Below are positions 20,834-30,928 of a stretch of 64,000 nucleotides of DNA, in pieces. How positions within the stretch are numbered: the stretch's first letter is position 1; each line of letters begins with the position of its first letter. The stretch comes from an uncultured SAR86 cluster bacterium (GTDB taxonomy: Bacteria > Pseudomonadota > Gammaproteobacteria > Magnimaribacterales > D2472). The position numbers and the translations under genes are program-made. The notes beneath the pieces are model-generated. The model was not told where the DNA came from. It worked only from the letters and a program-made list of their open reading frames with translations, and did not search any database. The DNA lies in assembly GCA_902556105.1 (NCBI GenBank), contig CACDUZ010000002.1, positions 1 to 64,000 of the forward strand, read 5' to 3'.

Positions 20834-21515
20834 AATAGAGATTGGTGAAAAACTATCTGCATTGCATGATGGAGAACTTGAAAGTTCTGAGATAGATGAA
20901 CTGATAGATTTAGTCAGCAAGGATACACAACTACAAAAAAAATTATCTTTTTATAGTGTTATGGGTATGGCAGCCAACTATGAATCTAATAATGTAGTCA
21001 AAATTAAGTCCAAGAAAACAAAAAATATCTTCTCCAATTTATGGTTATCTAATGCAATGACTGCAGCAGCATCTATTTTACTAACCTTAATTTTCTTAAA
21101 TGATAATGATTTTTCTAGAATGAATGTTGATTCTAAATCTTTTGATCAAATTACATCTGCTATCAATAGCAAAGAGGCAAAAAATATTGCGAAACAATCG
21201 GAAGAATATCTAACGGATCATATTATGAGGATCATCAACGATCCAAGCTTTATGATTTCAAATTCTAACAATATAGATCTTAGAAACGTTGGTTATAAGA
21301 CTAATGCCATTCAAGGCTTAGGTTACTCAAAAGGCGATGAAAATTTTCAATTAAGATTAGAAAAAAAGGATTTTACTCTCAACAGTATTAAATATTGGAA
21401 GCATGGAAACAAAATGATTTATTTAGTTCCAATGAAAGATGGAAGAACCCTAACCCTGTATGGTAATATTTCACTTTCTACAGCTATGACTGTCGCTAAA
21501 TCTTTAAATTTATAA
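20826..21515 (+). CDS. rseA: Sigma-E anti-sigma factor RseA-like, with RseB-C-like periplasmic tail
   Basis: N-terminal ALHDGELESSEIDELIDLV motif, one TM segment, position after rpoE; overlaps rpoE by 8 bp. Confidence 0.8.
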   Translation: MNEIEIGEKLSALHDGELESSEIDELIDLVSKDTQLQKKLSFYSVMGMAANYESNNVVKIKSKKTKNIFSNLWLSNAMTAAASILLTLIFLNDNDFSRMNVDSKSFDQITSAINSKEAKNIAKQSEEYLTDHIMRIINDPSFMISNSNNIDLRNVGYKTNAIQGLGYSKGDENFQLRLEKKDFTLNSIKYWKHGNKMIYLVPMKDGRTLTLYGNISLSTAMTVAKSLNL

Positions 21516-21521
21516 CAAACA

Positions 21522-22928
21522 ATGACCAATACTCCCAACAAAAGTTTAATAATATTATTATCAGCTATAACCGCCTTTAATGTTTATGCAAATTTACCAG
21601 AAAATATTTCTGAGTTAGTTGATGATTCTGCTCCTGCGGTAGTAAATATAACTGCTAAAAAAGAAGTATCTCAAAGATCGTCTTTTGGTTATGGAGGAAT
21701 ACCTGATGAAATGTTAGAAAGATTTGGTATTCCAAGAGAGTTTCGTGAGCGTGAAATGCCACAGCAAAAAAGAGAAGCAACATCATACGGATCTGGCTTT
21801 ATACTTAAAGAAAATTACATTATGACTAATTTCCATGTTGTTGAAGATGCAACTGAAGTAGTCATATCTTTATCTGACAGAAGAGAGTATGTAGCTGAGG
21901 TTGTGGGTGTTGATCCATTGTCTGACCTTGCAGTTTTAAAGGTGCAGGGTAAGGATTTACCCACCGTTAATGTTGGCAACAGTGACGATCTTAAAGTTGG
22001 GGATTGGGTGGTAGCAATAGGCTCACCATTTAGTTTTGATTTTTCAGTAACAGCTGGAATTGTTAGCGCAAAGGGAAGGAGCATACAAAATAATAATATT
22101 GGAAATTATGTCCCCTTTCTTCAAACAGATGTAGCGATAAATCCTGGTAACTCAGGTGGACCATTATTTAATCTAGATGGAGAAGTCGTTGGAATCAACT
22201 CTCAAATATATTCTAGAAGCGGAGGCTATCAAGGATTAGCATTTGCGATACCAATTAATGTTGCGACCGATGTAGCGGAACAAATTATTAACAATGGAGA
22301 AGTTTTACGAGGCTACCTTGGTGTAAGAATGAGTGAAGTTGATAGTGATTTAGCAGACGCATTAGGAATGAAAAAGCCTTACGGAGCTTTGATAAATGAT
22401 GTTGAGGAAGGTGAATCAGCAGATTTAGCCGGTTTAGTTCCAGGGGATGTAATTATTGAGTTTGACGATAAGGAAATAAAATTTAGTTCAGATTTACCTC
22501 ATGTTGTTGGGCAAATAAAACCAAACACAAAAGCATCTGCAAGAGTTGTCAGAGACGGAGATGAAATTAATCTTGATTTCATTTTAGGTGAACTACCTGT
22601 AAACAGTGAGTCATTTGTACCTGCAAAAACTCAATCATCTTCAGACCCGCTTGGTTTGAAGGTTGCAGATATTGATAGAGACAATCCATCTATGGCAAAT
22701 ATGCCAGATGGAGTTATTGTTTCTAGAGTTAATCTAAATTCAGCTGCATCAGGAAAGATAAATAGAGGCGATCTTATAACTATGATTCAATATAAAGGAA
22801 AAAAATATGAAGTTTCTGATGTTGAATCATTTACCGAGGCTTTAGAAAATTTTTCATCTGGAAATAAGATTGCTATCCATCTAATAAGAGGCGGAAATAG
22901 AATTATTACCTCTATTACACTTACTTAA
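21522..22928 (+). CDS. mucD: DegP/MucD-family periplasmic serine protease with two PDZ domains
   Basis: Catalytic triad motifs TNFHVV, SDLAVLK, GNSGGPLFN; two PDZ domains. Confidence 0.94.
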   Translation: MTNTPNKSLIILLSAITAFNVYANLPENISELVDDSAPAVVNITAKKEVSQRSSFGYGGIPDEMLERFGIPREFREREMPQQKREATSYGSGFILKENYIMTNFHVVEDATEVVISLSDRREYVAEVVGVDPLSDLAVLKVQGKDLPTVNVGNSDDLKVGDWVVAIGSPFSFDFSVTAGIVSAKGRSIQNNNIGNYVPFLQTDVAINPGNSGGPLFNLDGEVVGINSQIYSRSGGYQGLAFAIPINVATDVAEQIINNGEVLRGYLGVRMSEVDSDLADALGMKKPYGALINDVEEGESADLAGLVPGDVIIEFDDKEIKFSSDLPHVVGQIKPNTKASARVVRDGDEINLDFILGELPVNSESFVPAKTQSSSDPLGLKVADIDRDNPSMANMPDGVIVSRVNLNSAASGKINRGDLITMIQYKGKKYEVSDVESFTEALENFSSGNKIAIHLIRGGNRIITSITLT

Positions 22929-22982
22929 CGCCAACTATTATTTACTTATTTTATAAGTTTGCTTGTAAAATACTTGCAAATT

Positions 22983-24770
22983 ATGAAGAACATTAGAAAC
23001 TTTTCTGTTATCGCTCACATTGATCATGGGAAATCAACTCTGTCTGATAGATTAATAGAGTTCTGTGGCGGTCTTTCTTCTAGAGAGATGGCCGATCAGA
23101 TTTTAGATTCTATGGATATAGAAAGAGAAAGAGGTATAACGATAAAAGCTCAAGCAGTATCTTTGATATATAAAAAAGATAATACAGAGTATCTCTTGAA
23201 TTTTATTGATACACCTGGTCATGTAGATTTTTCTTATGAAGTATCAAGATCATTATCTGCATGTGAAGGAGCTTTGTTGGTAGTTGATGGATCACAAGGC
23301 GTTGAAGCTCAAACATTGGCAAATTGTTATACAGCTGTAGAAGAAGGCCTTGAGGTTGTTCCTGTAATTAATAAGATTGATTTACCTCAAGCTGAGCCGG
23401 ATAGAGTTAAATCAGAAATTGAAGAAATGGTCGGTATCAATGCCTCTGAAGCACCCCATGTAAGTGCTAAAACAGGAGAAGGTATAGAAATTTTATTAGA
23501 CAAGTTAGTTTCTGATATACCTAGTCCAGAAGGAGATCCGGATGCTAGCCTTCAAGCTTTAATAATTGATTCTTGGTTCGACTCTTATCTTGGTGTTGTT
23601 TCTTTGATAAGGATTAAAAACGGCTCTATTGAAAAAGGACAAAAGTTTAAAATTCATTCTAATAGACAGTCTCATATTGTTGATGATATTGGAGTTTTTT
23701 CGCCTAAGAAAGTATCTAAAAATAAATTAAACGCAGGCGAGGTTGGATATCTTGTAGCAGGTATAAAGGATATAAAAGGTGCTCCAGTTGGAGATACATT
23801 AATAGAATCAACTGATGAGACTACAGAAGCTCTTCCTGGGTTTAAAAAAGTTAATCCTAAGGTATTCGCTTCAATATTTACACTGAACTCAGATGATTAT
23901 GAAAAATTTAGAGACGCTCTTTCCAAATTAGTTTTAAATGACTCCTCGCTAATTTATGAACCTGAGGTTTCAGATGCTTTAGGATTTGGATTTAGATGTG
24001 GATTTTTGGGAACTTTGCATATGGAAGTAGTGCGAGAGAGACTAGAACGAGAATATGATCTAGATCTTATATCTACTGCACCTTCAGTTGAATACGAAGT
24101 ACTAAAGACAGATGGTGAAATACTTAAATGCGACAACCCATCCCAATTACCAACACCTAATGAGATTGAAGAAATCAGAGAGCCAATTGTAAATACTACA
24201 ATCATCTCACCAAATGAATATATTGGTAATATTATTACATTATGTACTTCAAAAAGAGGAATTCAAAAGGACATGAAATACTTTGGAAATCAAGTATCTA
24301 TTCTCTTTGAGATGCCACTATCTTCAGTAATCATTGATTTTTTTGATCAAATAAAATCTTCTACTAAGGGTTTTGCTTCAATAGAATACTCATTAATTGG
24401 ATTTCAAAAATCAGATCTTACTAAGATAGATGTGCTTATCAATAATAAAAAAATTGATGCCTTATCAATGATAGTTCACAAATCTTTTTCAACAGTAAAA
24501 GCTAGAGAAATTGCAAAAAACCTTCAAAAATTGATACCAAGACAAATGTTCGATGTCCCTATTCAGGTTGCATTGGGTGCTAAAATTATATCTAGAGAAA
24601 CTGTAAAAGCTTTTAGAAAAAATGTTACCGCAAAGCTTTACGGTGGTGATGTTACAAGAAAGATGAAATTATTAGAAAAACAAAAAAAAGGTAAGAAAAA
24701 AATGAAACAACTTGGAAGAGTCTCAATTCCTCAAGATGCTTTCTTGAACTATTTTAATTCAGAGCAATAG
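22983..24770 (+). CDS. lepA: Elongation factor 4 (LepA)
   Basis: [63 protein letters not shown] at 22983 preferred over upstream TTG. Confidence 0.96.
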   Translation: MKNIRNFSVIAHIDHGKSTLSDRLIEFCGGLSSREMADQILDSMDIERERGITIKAQAVSLIYKKDNTEYLLNFIDTPGHVDFSYEVSRSLSACEGALLVVDGSQGVEAQTLANCYTAVEEGLEVVPVINKIDLPQAEPDRVKSEIEEMVGINASEAPHVSAKTGEGIEILLDKLVSDIPSPEGDPDASLQALIIDSWFDSYLGVVSLIRIKNGSIEKGQKFKIHSNRQSHIVDDIGVFSPKKVSKNKLNAGEVGYLVAGIKDIKGAPVGDTLIESTDETTEALPGFKKVNPKVFASIFTLNSDDYEKFRDALSKLVLNDSSLIYEPEVSDALGFGFRCGFLGTLHMEVVRERLEREYDLDLISTAPSVEYEVLKTDGEILKCDNPSQLPTPNEIEEIREPIVNTTIISPNEYIGNIITLCTSKRGIQKDMKYFGNQVSILFEMPLSSVIIDFFDQIKSSTKGFASIEYSLIGFQKSDLTKIDVLINNKKIDALSMIVHKSFSTVKAREIAKNLQKLIPRQMFDVPIQVALGAKIISRETVKAFRKNVTAKLYGGDVTRKMKLLEKQKKGKKKMKQLGRVSIPQDAFLNYFNSEQ

Positions 24771-24771
24771 T

Positions 24772-25722
24772 ATGATAACCGATCCATTATTTATAATAGG
24801 TAGCATTGGCATGGCCTTATGCCTTTTTGGCTGGATTAAATTCAATTTAAGTAATACTGATGTTGAACCATTTATCATGAGGTATATATCCTCAATTAGT
24901 TTTATTTCTGGTCTAGCTCTTTTGCTAAGCATATTCTACAACTCTGGTGATCTTGGAATAGTTTTGCTTGTTGGGTCTATTATTGCCTTTATTGTTATGG
25001 TTTTTGGTTATTACGTGAATAATAACGAGATAAAAATAACAGCTAGAGGTTATTTTATCCCAATAATAATAATATTTATTCTAAGAACTTTTCTTTACGA
25101 ACCATATCAAATTCCCTCAGGCTCAATGGAACCTCAATTAAAGAAAGGAGACTTTCTATTAGTAAATAAATTTGCATATGGTTTAAAAGTGAACAGAATA
25201 GGTATGCCAAATTTCTTAAAGAATGAGCCTCAATATGGTGATGCTGTTGTTATTATTCCTCCACATAATCCTGTGCCATACATCAAACGATTAATTGGTA
25301 AGCCTGGCGATACCATCAGAATAATTAATAAGCGGCTATATATTAATGGGGTCGCATTAGAAAGAAATTTTATTAATACTGAAGAATACTCTTACGAAAG
25401 AAGAGTAAGGTATCAATCTACTGGCGAAATTAAAATAAATACAATTGATGCAGTAGCAGATTTATATTCAGAAAAAAATGGTGATGCTGAATACATAATT
25501 AGAAATACCAGAGGTTTAAATACTCAATATCCGCAAGAATGGAAAGTTCCTACAGGCCATTATTTTGTTATGGGTGATAATAGAGATAACTCGAACGACA
25601 GCACAAAAGATGTTGGATTTGTTCCAAGAGAAAACTTTTTTGGAAGAGCGGATTATTTATGGATGTCTTGGGAGTGTTGGGGTTGTCTGCCTTCTTTTGA
25701 AAAAGCTGGAAAGATTAACTGA
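24772..25722 (+). CDS. lepB: Signal peptidase I
   Basis: PSGSMEPQL catalytic Ser, YIKRLIGKPGDTI catalytic Lys, MGDNRDNSNDS. Confidence 0.95.
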   Translation: MITDPLFIIGSIGMALCLFGWIKFNLSNTDVEPFIMRYISSISFISGLALLLSIFYNSGDLGIVLLVGSIIAFIVMVFGYYVNNNEIKITARGYFIPIIIIFILRTFLYEPYQIPSGSMEPQLKKGDFLLVNKFAYGLKVNRIGMPNFLKNEPQYGDAVVIIPPHNPVPYIKRLIGKPGDTIRIINKRLYINGVALERNFINTEEYSYERRVRYQSTGEIKINTIDAVADLYSEKNGDAEYIIRNTRGLNTQYPQEWKVPTGHYFVMGDNRDNSNDSTKDVGFVPRENFFGRADYLWMSWECWGCLPSFEKAGKIN

Positions 25723-26381
25723 TGAGTATAAAAGATCTTGAAAAAAAATTAGGGTATTACTTCAATGACATTTCATTGCTAGAATTAGCATTAATCCATA
25801 AAAGCTCCAATAATTCATCAAACAATGAAAGACTAGAATATTTAGGTGACTCTATTTTAACGGGAGTTATCTCAGAGTATCTATTTTTAAAGTTTCCTGA
25901 TGAAAAAGAAGGCAAATTGACTAGAATGAGGTCTTTTCTGGTTAAAGGAGAAACCTTAACAAAAAAAGCAAATGAACTAGACTTAGTCAAGTTTATTAAA
26001 TTATCTAAAGGAACTGCAAACTTATCTGAAAATAGAAAATACTCAATACTTGAAGGATCAATTGAATCCGTAATTGGCGCTATATTTCTTGATAACGGTT
26101 GGGACAAAGCAAAATCATTTATTTTAGAAATATTTTCCAAGGAGCTGTCTGAACTAGGCAGTGATCAGGAATTCAGAGATTCAAAAACAGAATTACAAGA
26201 ATTATTACAATCAAAGAAATTAAAACCTCCAACTTATATTTCAAAAGAATCACACAATGGATTCAATTGTGAGGTTGAATTAGATAAAAATATTTTTACA
26301 GCAACAGGCAATTCAAAAAGACAAGCTGAAATAGCTGCAGCAAAGAAGGCTTTGATATATCTGAAATTAGAAAATGCTTAA
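25722..26381 (+). CDS. rnc: Ribonuclease III (conserved Asp in second catalytic block replaced by Gly)
   Basis: NERLEYLGDSIL signature, C-terminal dsRBD, lepB-rnc-era order. Confidence 0.93.
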   Translation: MSIKDLEKKLGYYFNDISLLELALIHKSSNNSSNNERLEYLGDSILTGVISEYLFLKFPDEKEGKLTRMRSFLVKGETLTKKANELDLVKFIKLSKGTANLSENRKYSILEGSIESVIGAIFLDNGWDKAKSFILEIFSKELSELGSDQEFRDSKTELQELLQSKKLKPPTYISKESHNGFNCEVELDKNIFTATGNSKRQAEIAAAKKALIYLKLENA

Positions 26382-27282
26382 ACAGTTCTGTGGCTATATT
26401 TCAATTATTGGTAAACCCAATGTTGGTAAATCAACAATACTTAACTCTATTCTTGATAAAAAGGTATCAATTACTTCTAGAAAGTCACAAACAACAAGAA
26501 ATAATATTCTCGGTATTAAAACTGAAAATAATAAGCAAATGATTTTTATTGACACCCCTGGTTTGCATATCAAGTCAAAAAGAACAATGAATAAAATTCT
26601 AAATAAGTCTGCTCAAGGAATTATTGAGGATTCAGATATTATTCTTTTTGTAATTCAACGACTCAGTATAGATAATGAGGATGAGCAGATTCTGAAAAAA
26701 TTACAACAAACAGGTCAAAAAACAATTTGTGTAATAAATAAAATTGATCAAGTAGATAATAAAAATAAATTCTTACCTTTTATTGAAAAAATTTCTTCCA
26801 TGCACCCGTTTGATGAAATTATATTAGTATCCGCAAAGACAAAAGATGGGTTAGATAATCTTATTTCAATTATTAAAAATAATCTTCCTGAAAATAACCA
26901 TATATATGACAACAATTTTAAAATTGAAAATGATCAAGATAGCTTTATGTTTTCTGAGCTTATAAGAGAAAAAATTATTAGAAAACTCGGCGATGAGCTC
27001 CCTCATGATACTTTCGTTGAAATTGACTTGATTGAAGATAAAGAAGATATTGTTGAGATCCACGCAACAATATACGTGAGCAGAAAGTCTCAAAAACAAA
27101 TTGTTATAGGCTCTGGAGGAGAGGTTCTTAAACAAATAGGAAAACAATCTAGACTAGAAATAGAGAAACATTTAAATAAAAAAGTTTTCTTGAAAACATG
27201 GGTAAAAGTCAAAAAGAATTGGAATACAGATTCAGGATTTATACAAAGCCTTGGTGTTGGGGGTAATTATGAGTCAAAGTAA
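26374..27282 (+). CDS. era: GTPase Era
   Basis: GKPNVGKSTILN, DTPGLH, NKID, C-terminal KH domain. Confidence 0.96.
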   Translation: MLKQFCGYISIIGKPNVGKSTILNSILDKKVSITSRKSQTTRNNILGIKTENNKQMIFIDTPGLHIKSKRTMNKILNKSAQGIIEDSDIILFVIQRLSIDNEDEQILKKLQQTGQKTICVINKIDQVDNKNKFLPFIEKISSMHPFDEIILVSAKTKDGLDNLISIIKNNLPENNHIYDNNFKIENDQDSFMFSELIREKIIRKLGDELPHDTFVEIDLIEDKEDIVEIHATIYVSRKSQKQIVIGSGGEVLKQIGKQSRLEIEKHLNKKVFLKTWVKVKKNWNTDSGFIQSLGVGGNYESK

Positions 27283-27964
27283 TTCAGATGAATGTTTTCT
27301 TCTTCATCATCGGTCTTATGGTGAAACTAGTGTTATCGCAGATGTTTTTTCAAAAAATAATGGAAAAATGTCTATTATTGCAAAAGGTGCAAAAAAACCT
27401 AGATCAAAATTCTTTGGATATTTGGTGCCTTTCCACAAATTAAATATCTCATATTCAGGCAGATCTGATCTAAAGACTTTGACAAGCATAGATAGAAATC
27501 TAAGCAATCAAGCGAATACATTAACTAAAACAAGTTACAGCTTGCTGTATATTAATGAATTATTAATCAAACTTTTACCTAAAGATGCCCAACAAGAAGA
27601 CTTATTCAATCTCTATGAGCAATTTCTTAAAAAAGTTAATAATGATAGCAACTTAGAATTAACGTTAAGACACTTCGAGCTAGATTTATTGGACATGCTT
27701 GGATATGGCTTTGATTATGATTCAGAGATTGATAATCAGAAGCCAATTGAAATTAACTCAAGCTATTCATTTGTTTCTGAAAGAGGCTTTAGAAAATCAA
27801 ATAATTCAAATTTTTTAGGAAAAGATATATTAAGTCTCAAAAATAGAAATCTTGAAGAAGTTCCACTAAAGTATTTAAAAGAGATAACAACTAAAGCTAT
27901 TAACTCATGTTTGGATGGCAGAGATTTAACAAGTCGAAAGATTTTTAGAACAATAAAACAATGA
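27269..27964 (+). CDS. recO: DNA repair protein RecO
   Basis: N-terminal OB fold (LLHHRSYGETSVIADVFSKNNGKMSIIAKGAKKPRSKF); ATG at 27269 preferred. Confidence 0.88.
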   Translation: MSQSNSDECFLLHHRSYGETSVIADVFSKNNGKMSIIAKGAKKPRSKFFGYLVPFHKLNISYSGRSDLKTLTSIDRNLSNQANTLTKTSYSLLYINELLIKLLPKDAQQEDLFNLYEQFLKKVNNDSNLELTLRHFELDLLDMLGYGFDYDSEIDNQKPIEINSSYSFVSERGFRKSNNSNFLGKDILSLKNRNLEEVPLKYLKEITTKAINSCLDGRDLTSRKIFRTIKQ

Positions 27965-28338
27965 TATTTGGTATTGGTACAGACATGGTTGAAATAAATA
28001 GAATTAAGAATATTAATTCAATTGATAGATTTGCTAAAAAGATACTTAGTAAAAACGAGTTAAATTTTTTTAATTCTTTAAAGCAAGAAAAAAAAATTAC
28101 CTACCTCTCAAAACAATTCGCTGGCAAAGAGGCGGTGTCTAAAGCAATAGGAACAGGGATTACAAAACTGACAAGATTTAAAGATATTGAAATTCTAAGA
28201 GATGAAAAGGGGAAACCAATTCTTAATGCTGTCGATGAATTTAAAAAATATATGGGTGACTTGGGAATAACAAAAACACATGTTAGTCTTTCAGATGAAA
28301 GAAATTACGCTATTGCTTTTGCTGTATTGGAAACATGA
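27961..28338 (+). CDS. acpS: Holo-[acyl-carrier-protein] synthase
   Basis: MIFGIGTDMVEINRI, FAGKEAVSKAIGTGI. Confidence 0.95.
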   Translation: MIFGIGTDMVEINRIKNINSIDRFAKKILSKNELNFFNSLKQEKKITYLSKQFAGKEAVSKAIGTGITKLTRFKDIEILRDEKGKPILNAVDEFKKYMGDLGITKTHVSLSDERNYAIAFAVLET

Positions 28339-28979
28339 ATAATATAATTTTATTAGGCCCTCCAGGCGCCGGAAAGGGAACTCAGGCAGATTTAATCTGT
28401 GAGCTATGCAATGTTCCGAAAATAAGCACTGGAGATATGTTAAGAGAAGCAGTTGCTTCAGGAAGTGCTCTTGGTCTAAAAGTTTCAAACATTTTGGATA
28501 CAGGCGGACTAGTCTCGGATGACATAATTGGTTCTTTAATCAAAGAAAGGCTTACAAAGGCTGATTGTGTCAATGGTTCATTGTTTGATGGCGTTCCAAG
28601 AACGATTGGTCAGGCAAAGCAACTTACCGAAATGGGTGTTATTTTTACTCACGTAATTGAGATTCATGTTGAAGATGAAATTATTGTTAATAGGATGTCT
28701 GGTAGAAGAGTTCATCCAGCATCTGGAAGGAACTATCACATCGACTTTAATCCCCCTAAGGAGTCTGGAATTGATAATGAAACAGGCGAGGCACTTATTC
28801 AAAGAGAGGATGACAAACCTGAGACAGTTCTAAATAGACTAAGTGTTTATCATGATCAAACAAAACCCTTAACAGAGTTTTATATGAACCTCTCTAAAGA
28901 AGGCGATATAAATTTTTATAAAGTTGATGGATCGAAATCGGTAGAGGAAGTCTTCAAAGATATATCATCTAATTTATAA
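28335..28979 (+). CDS. adk: Adenylate kinase
   Basis: LLGPPGAGKGTQADLI, LID domain RMSGRRVHPASGRNYH. Confidence 0.97.
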   Translation: MNNIILLGPPGAGKGTQADLICELCNVPKISTGDMLREAVASGSALGLKVSNILDTGGLVSDDIIGSLIKERLTKADCVNGSLFDGVPRTIGQAKQLTEMGVIFTHVIEIHVEDEIIVNRMSGRRVHPASGRNYHIDFNPPKESGIDNETGEALIQREDDKPETVLNRLSVYHDQTKPLTEFYMNLSKEGDINFYKVDGSKSVEEVFKDISSNL

Positions 28980-28981
28980 AT

Positions 28982-29413
28982 ATGAAAGTGTTAGCTATGA
29001 ATAGCTCTGGTGATAAAACATCAATAAGCGTCATATTGGACGATGAAATCAATTCATTCACCATGTCTCATGAAAGAAAAGAGAGACCAAATTGGGACAT
29101 GTTCTTAGATTATGTGGGACACAATCAAACCTTCACTTTAAAAGAAATAGATTTATTTGCTTTTGGAAATAATCAAAACTCCTATACAGCAACTAGAACA
29201 ATTGCGAGTTATTTGAAAGGATTAGCAATTGCTTTAGAAAAACCTTTAATATCTATTGATTGTGCTTCAGGTAATGATATTGAGGCAGATGATATCGCTA
29301 TGACAGCTAAAGAAAAATATATCAAAGCTGATTATAAAAAAGATTTATTTGATCCAGCCGAAGCAAATCCATCCTATAAAGAAGATTTAAAGTTTAAAAA
29401 AATACATGAATGA
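28982..29413 (+). CDS. tsaB: TsaB-like t6A biosynthesis protein, shortened
   Basis: N-terminal ASKHA domain resembling TsaB (IDLFAFGNNQNSYTATRTIASYLKGLAIALEKPLISID) but only 143 aa. Confidence 0.7.
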   Translation: MKVLAMNSSGDKTSISVILDDEINSFTMSHERKERPNWDMFLDYVGHNQTFTLKEIDLFAFGNNQNSYTATRTIASYLKGLAIALEKPLISIDCASGNDIEADDIAMTAKEKYIKADYKKDLFDPAEANPSYKEDLKFKKIHE

Positions 29414-30197
29414 CCTGATTTTAAGTTTTTTTCTAGGCTTGATTCAAGGATTGACAGAATTTTTGCCTATATCAAGCTCAGCACATTTACTTTTACCATC
29501 TTTATTATTTGGATCAAACGACTTGGGTTTGCCCTTTGACATCGCCGTTCATGCAGGGACCCTAGCTGCGGTAATATATTTTTTTAGAACGGACATATTG
29601 TTAATGCTTAGATCAATATATACAAAAGAAGTTTCTTTAGAAAAAAATAGGAACTTAGCATTGCAGTTAATAATAGCAACTATCCCAGTTGTATTTGTGG
29701 GCTTTATTTTTAAAGATTTAATTGGAGAAAGACTTTTTAGTGTTAGCAGTATTGCACTTTCAAACATTTTTTTTGCCATTATTCTTTTATATGCTTTTCA
29801 TACAAACAAGGCAGATAAAACTATTTACCAAGTGACTCTCTACAGCGCATTATTTATTGGATTCGTTCAGTGTTTTGCCTTGATACCAGGCGCATCAAGA
29901 TCTGGAACTGCTATTACTGCAGCGCTTTTATTAGGACTAAGTCTCAAAGATGCTTCAAAGTTTGCTTTCATGCTTGGAATTCCAACTATTTTAGGAGCAC
30001 TAGTATTGCTTTTATTTGAAATTCAAACCTTAGATGCGTCTATTAATTTCACAGTCTTAATTATTGGATTTCTTGTATCAATGACTTTTGCTTTCTTAAC
30101 AATAAAACTATTTTTAAATTTTGTTGAAAAGATTGGAATGATGCCTTTCGTAATTTATAGGCTCTTATTAGGAGCTATCTTAATATTTCTTATTTAA
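29406..30197 (+). CDS. uppP: Undecaprenyl-diphosphatase
   Basis: GLTEFLPISSSAHL and PGASRSGTAITAALLLGL motifs, multi-TM. Confidence 0.95.
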   Translation: MNDLILSFFLGLIQGLTEFLPISSSAHLLLPSLLFGSNDLGLPFDIAVHAGTLAAVIYFFRTDILLMLRSIYTKEVSLEKNRNLALQLIIATIPVVFVGFIFKDLIGERLFSVSSIALSNIFFAIILLYAFHTNKADKTIYQVTLYSALFIGFVQCFALIPGASRSGTAITAALLLGLSLKDASKFAFMLGIPTILGALVLLLFEIQTLDASINFTVLIIGFLVSMTFAFLTIKLFLNFVEKIGMMPFVIYRLLLGAILIFLI

Positions 30198-30928
30198 TGC
30201 AAATCTATGTAAGTAAAGGATGCTTAGATAAAAATATCAAAAATATTTCAGAGTTTCTTAAATTAGATTTAGTGACTACTTTACCAACTAGTGAAAGTTA
30301 TTTTCAATACGATAAAGATGGATTGTCTTTTGTAGGGGGCTCATCAAACTCTAGAAGCCTTCTTCACGTTGATTTCTTAAAAGGTAAATTAGGCTGGCGC
30401 CTAAAAAGAGCTCAACATGAGGGAAATTTGAAAAAGGCTCTTGGTAAGAAAGACAAAAAACTTTTTATTTTTGATGCCACAGCTGGGTTACTTTCGGACA
30501 CAATGATATTTCTATCTTTGGGACATAAAGTAGTTGCAGTAGAGCAAAGTAAAATATTATTTTGTTTAGTAAATGATGCCATCCAAAGAGCACGTGAAAA
30601 GATTCCCTACTTAAATAATTTAGAATTTTTAAATGATAATTCTCAATTAGTATATAAGAAGCAAGACAAGGTTTTTGATGCAATATATTTGGATCCGATG
30701 TACCCAATAATTAAAAAAAGTACAAAAAAAAGAGGAAGCATTAATAATATTAAGCAAATTTTAGAAATTGAGAATCTTGCATCAGATGAAGAAGAAATAA
30801 TAGATATTTTCATGAAATACAATTACAAGAAGATAATTGTAAAAAGACCTTTAAAGTCTGAAAAAAAATATAGTAATATTAATTATCAGGTAAAAGGAAA
30901 AACAACAAGATTTGATATATACATATGA
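30197..30928 (+). CDS. rsmJ: 16S rRNA m2G1516 methyltransferase RsmJ-like
   Basis: FDATAGLLSDTMIFLSLG and YLDPMYP motifs. Confidence 0.82.
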   Translation: MQIYVSKGCLDKNIKNISEFLKLDLVTTLPTSESYFQYDKDGLSFVGGSSNSRSLLHVDFLKGKLGWRLKRAQHEGNLKKALGKKDKKLFIFDATAGLLSDTMIFLSLGHKVVAVEQSKILFCLVNDAIQRAREKIPYLNNLEFLNDNSQLVYKKQDKVFDAIYLDPMYPIIKKSTKKRGSINNIKQILEIENLASDEEEIIDIFMKYNYKKIIVKRPLKSEKKYSNINYQVKGKTTRFDIYI

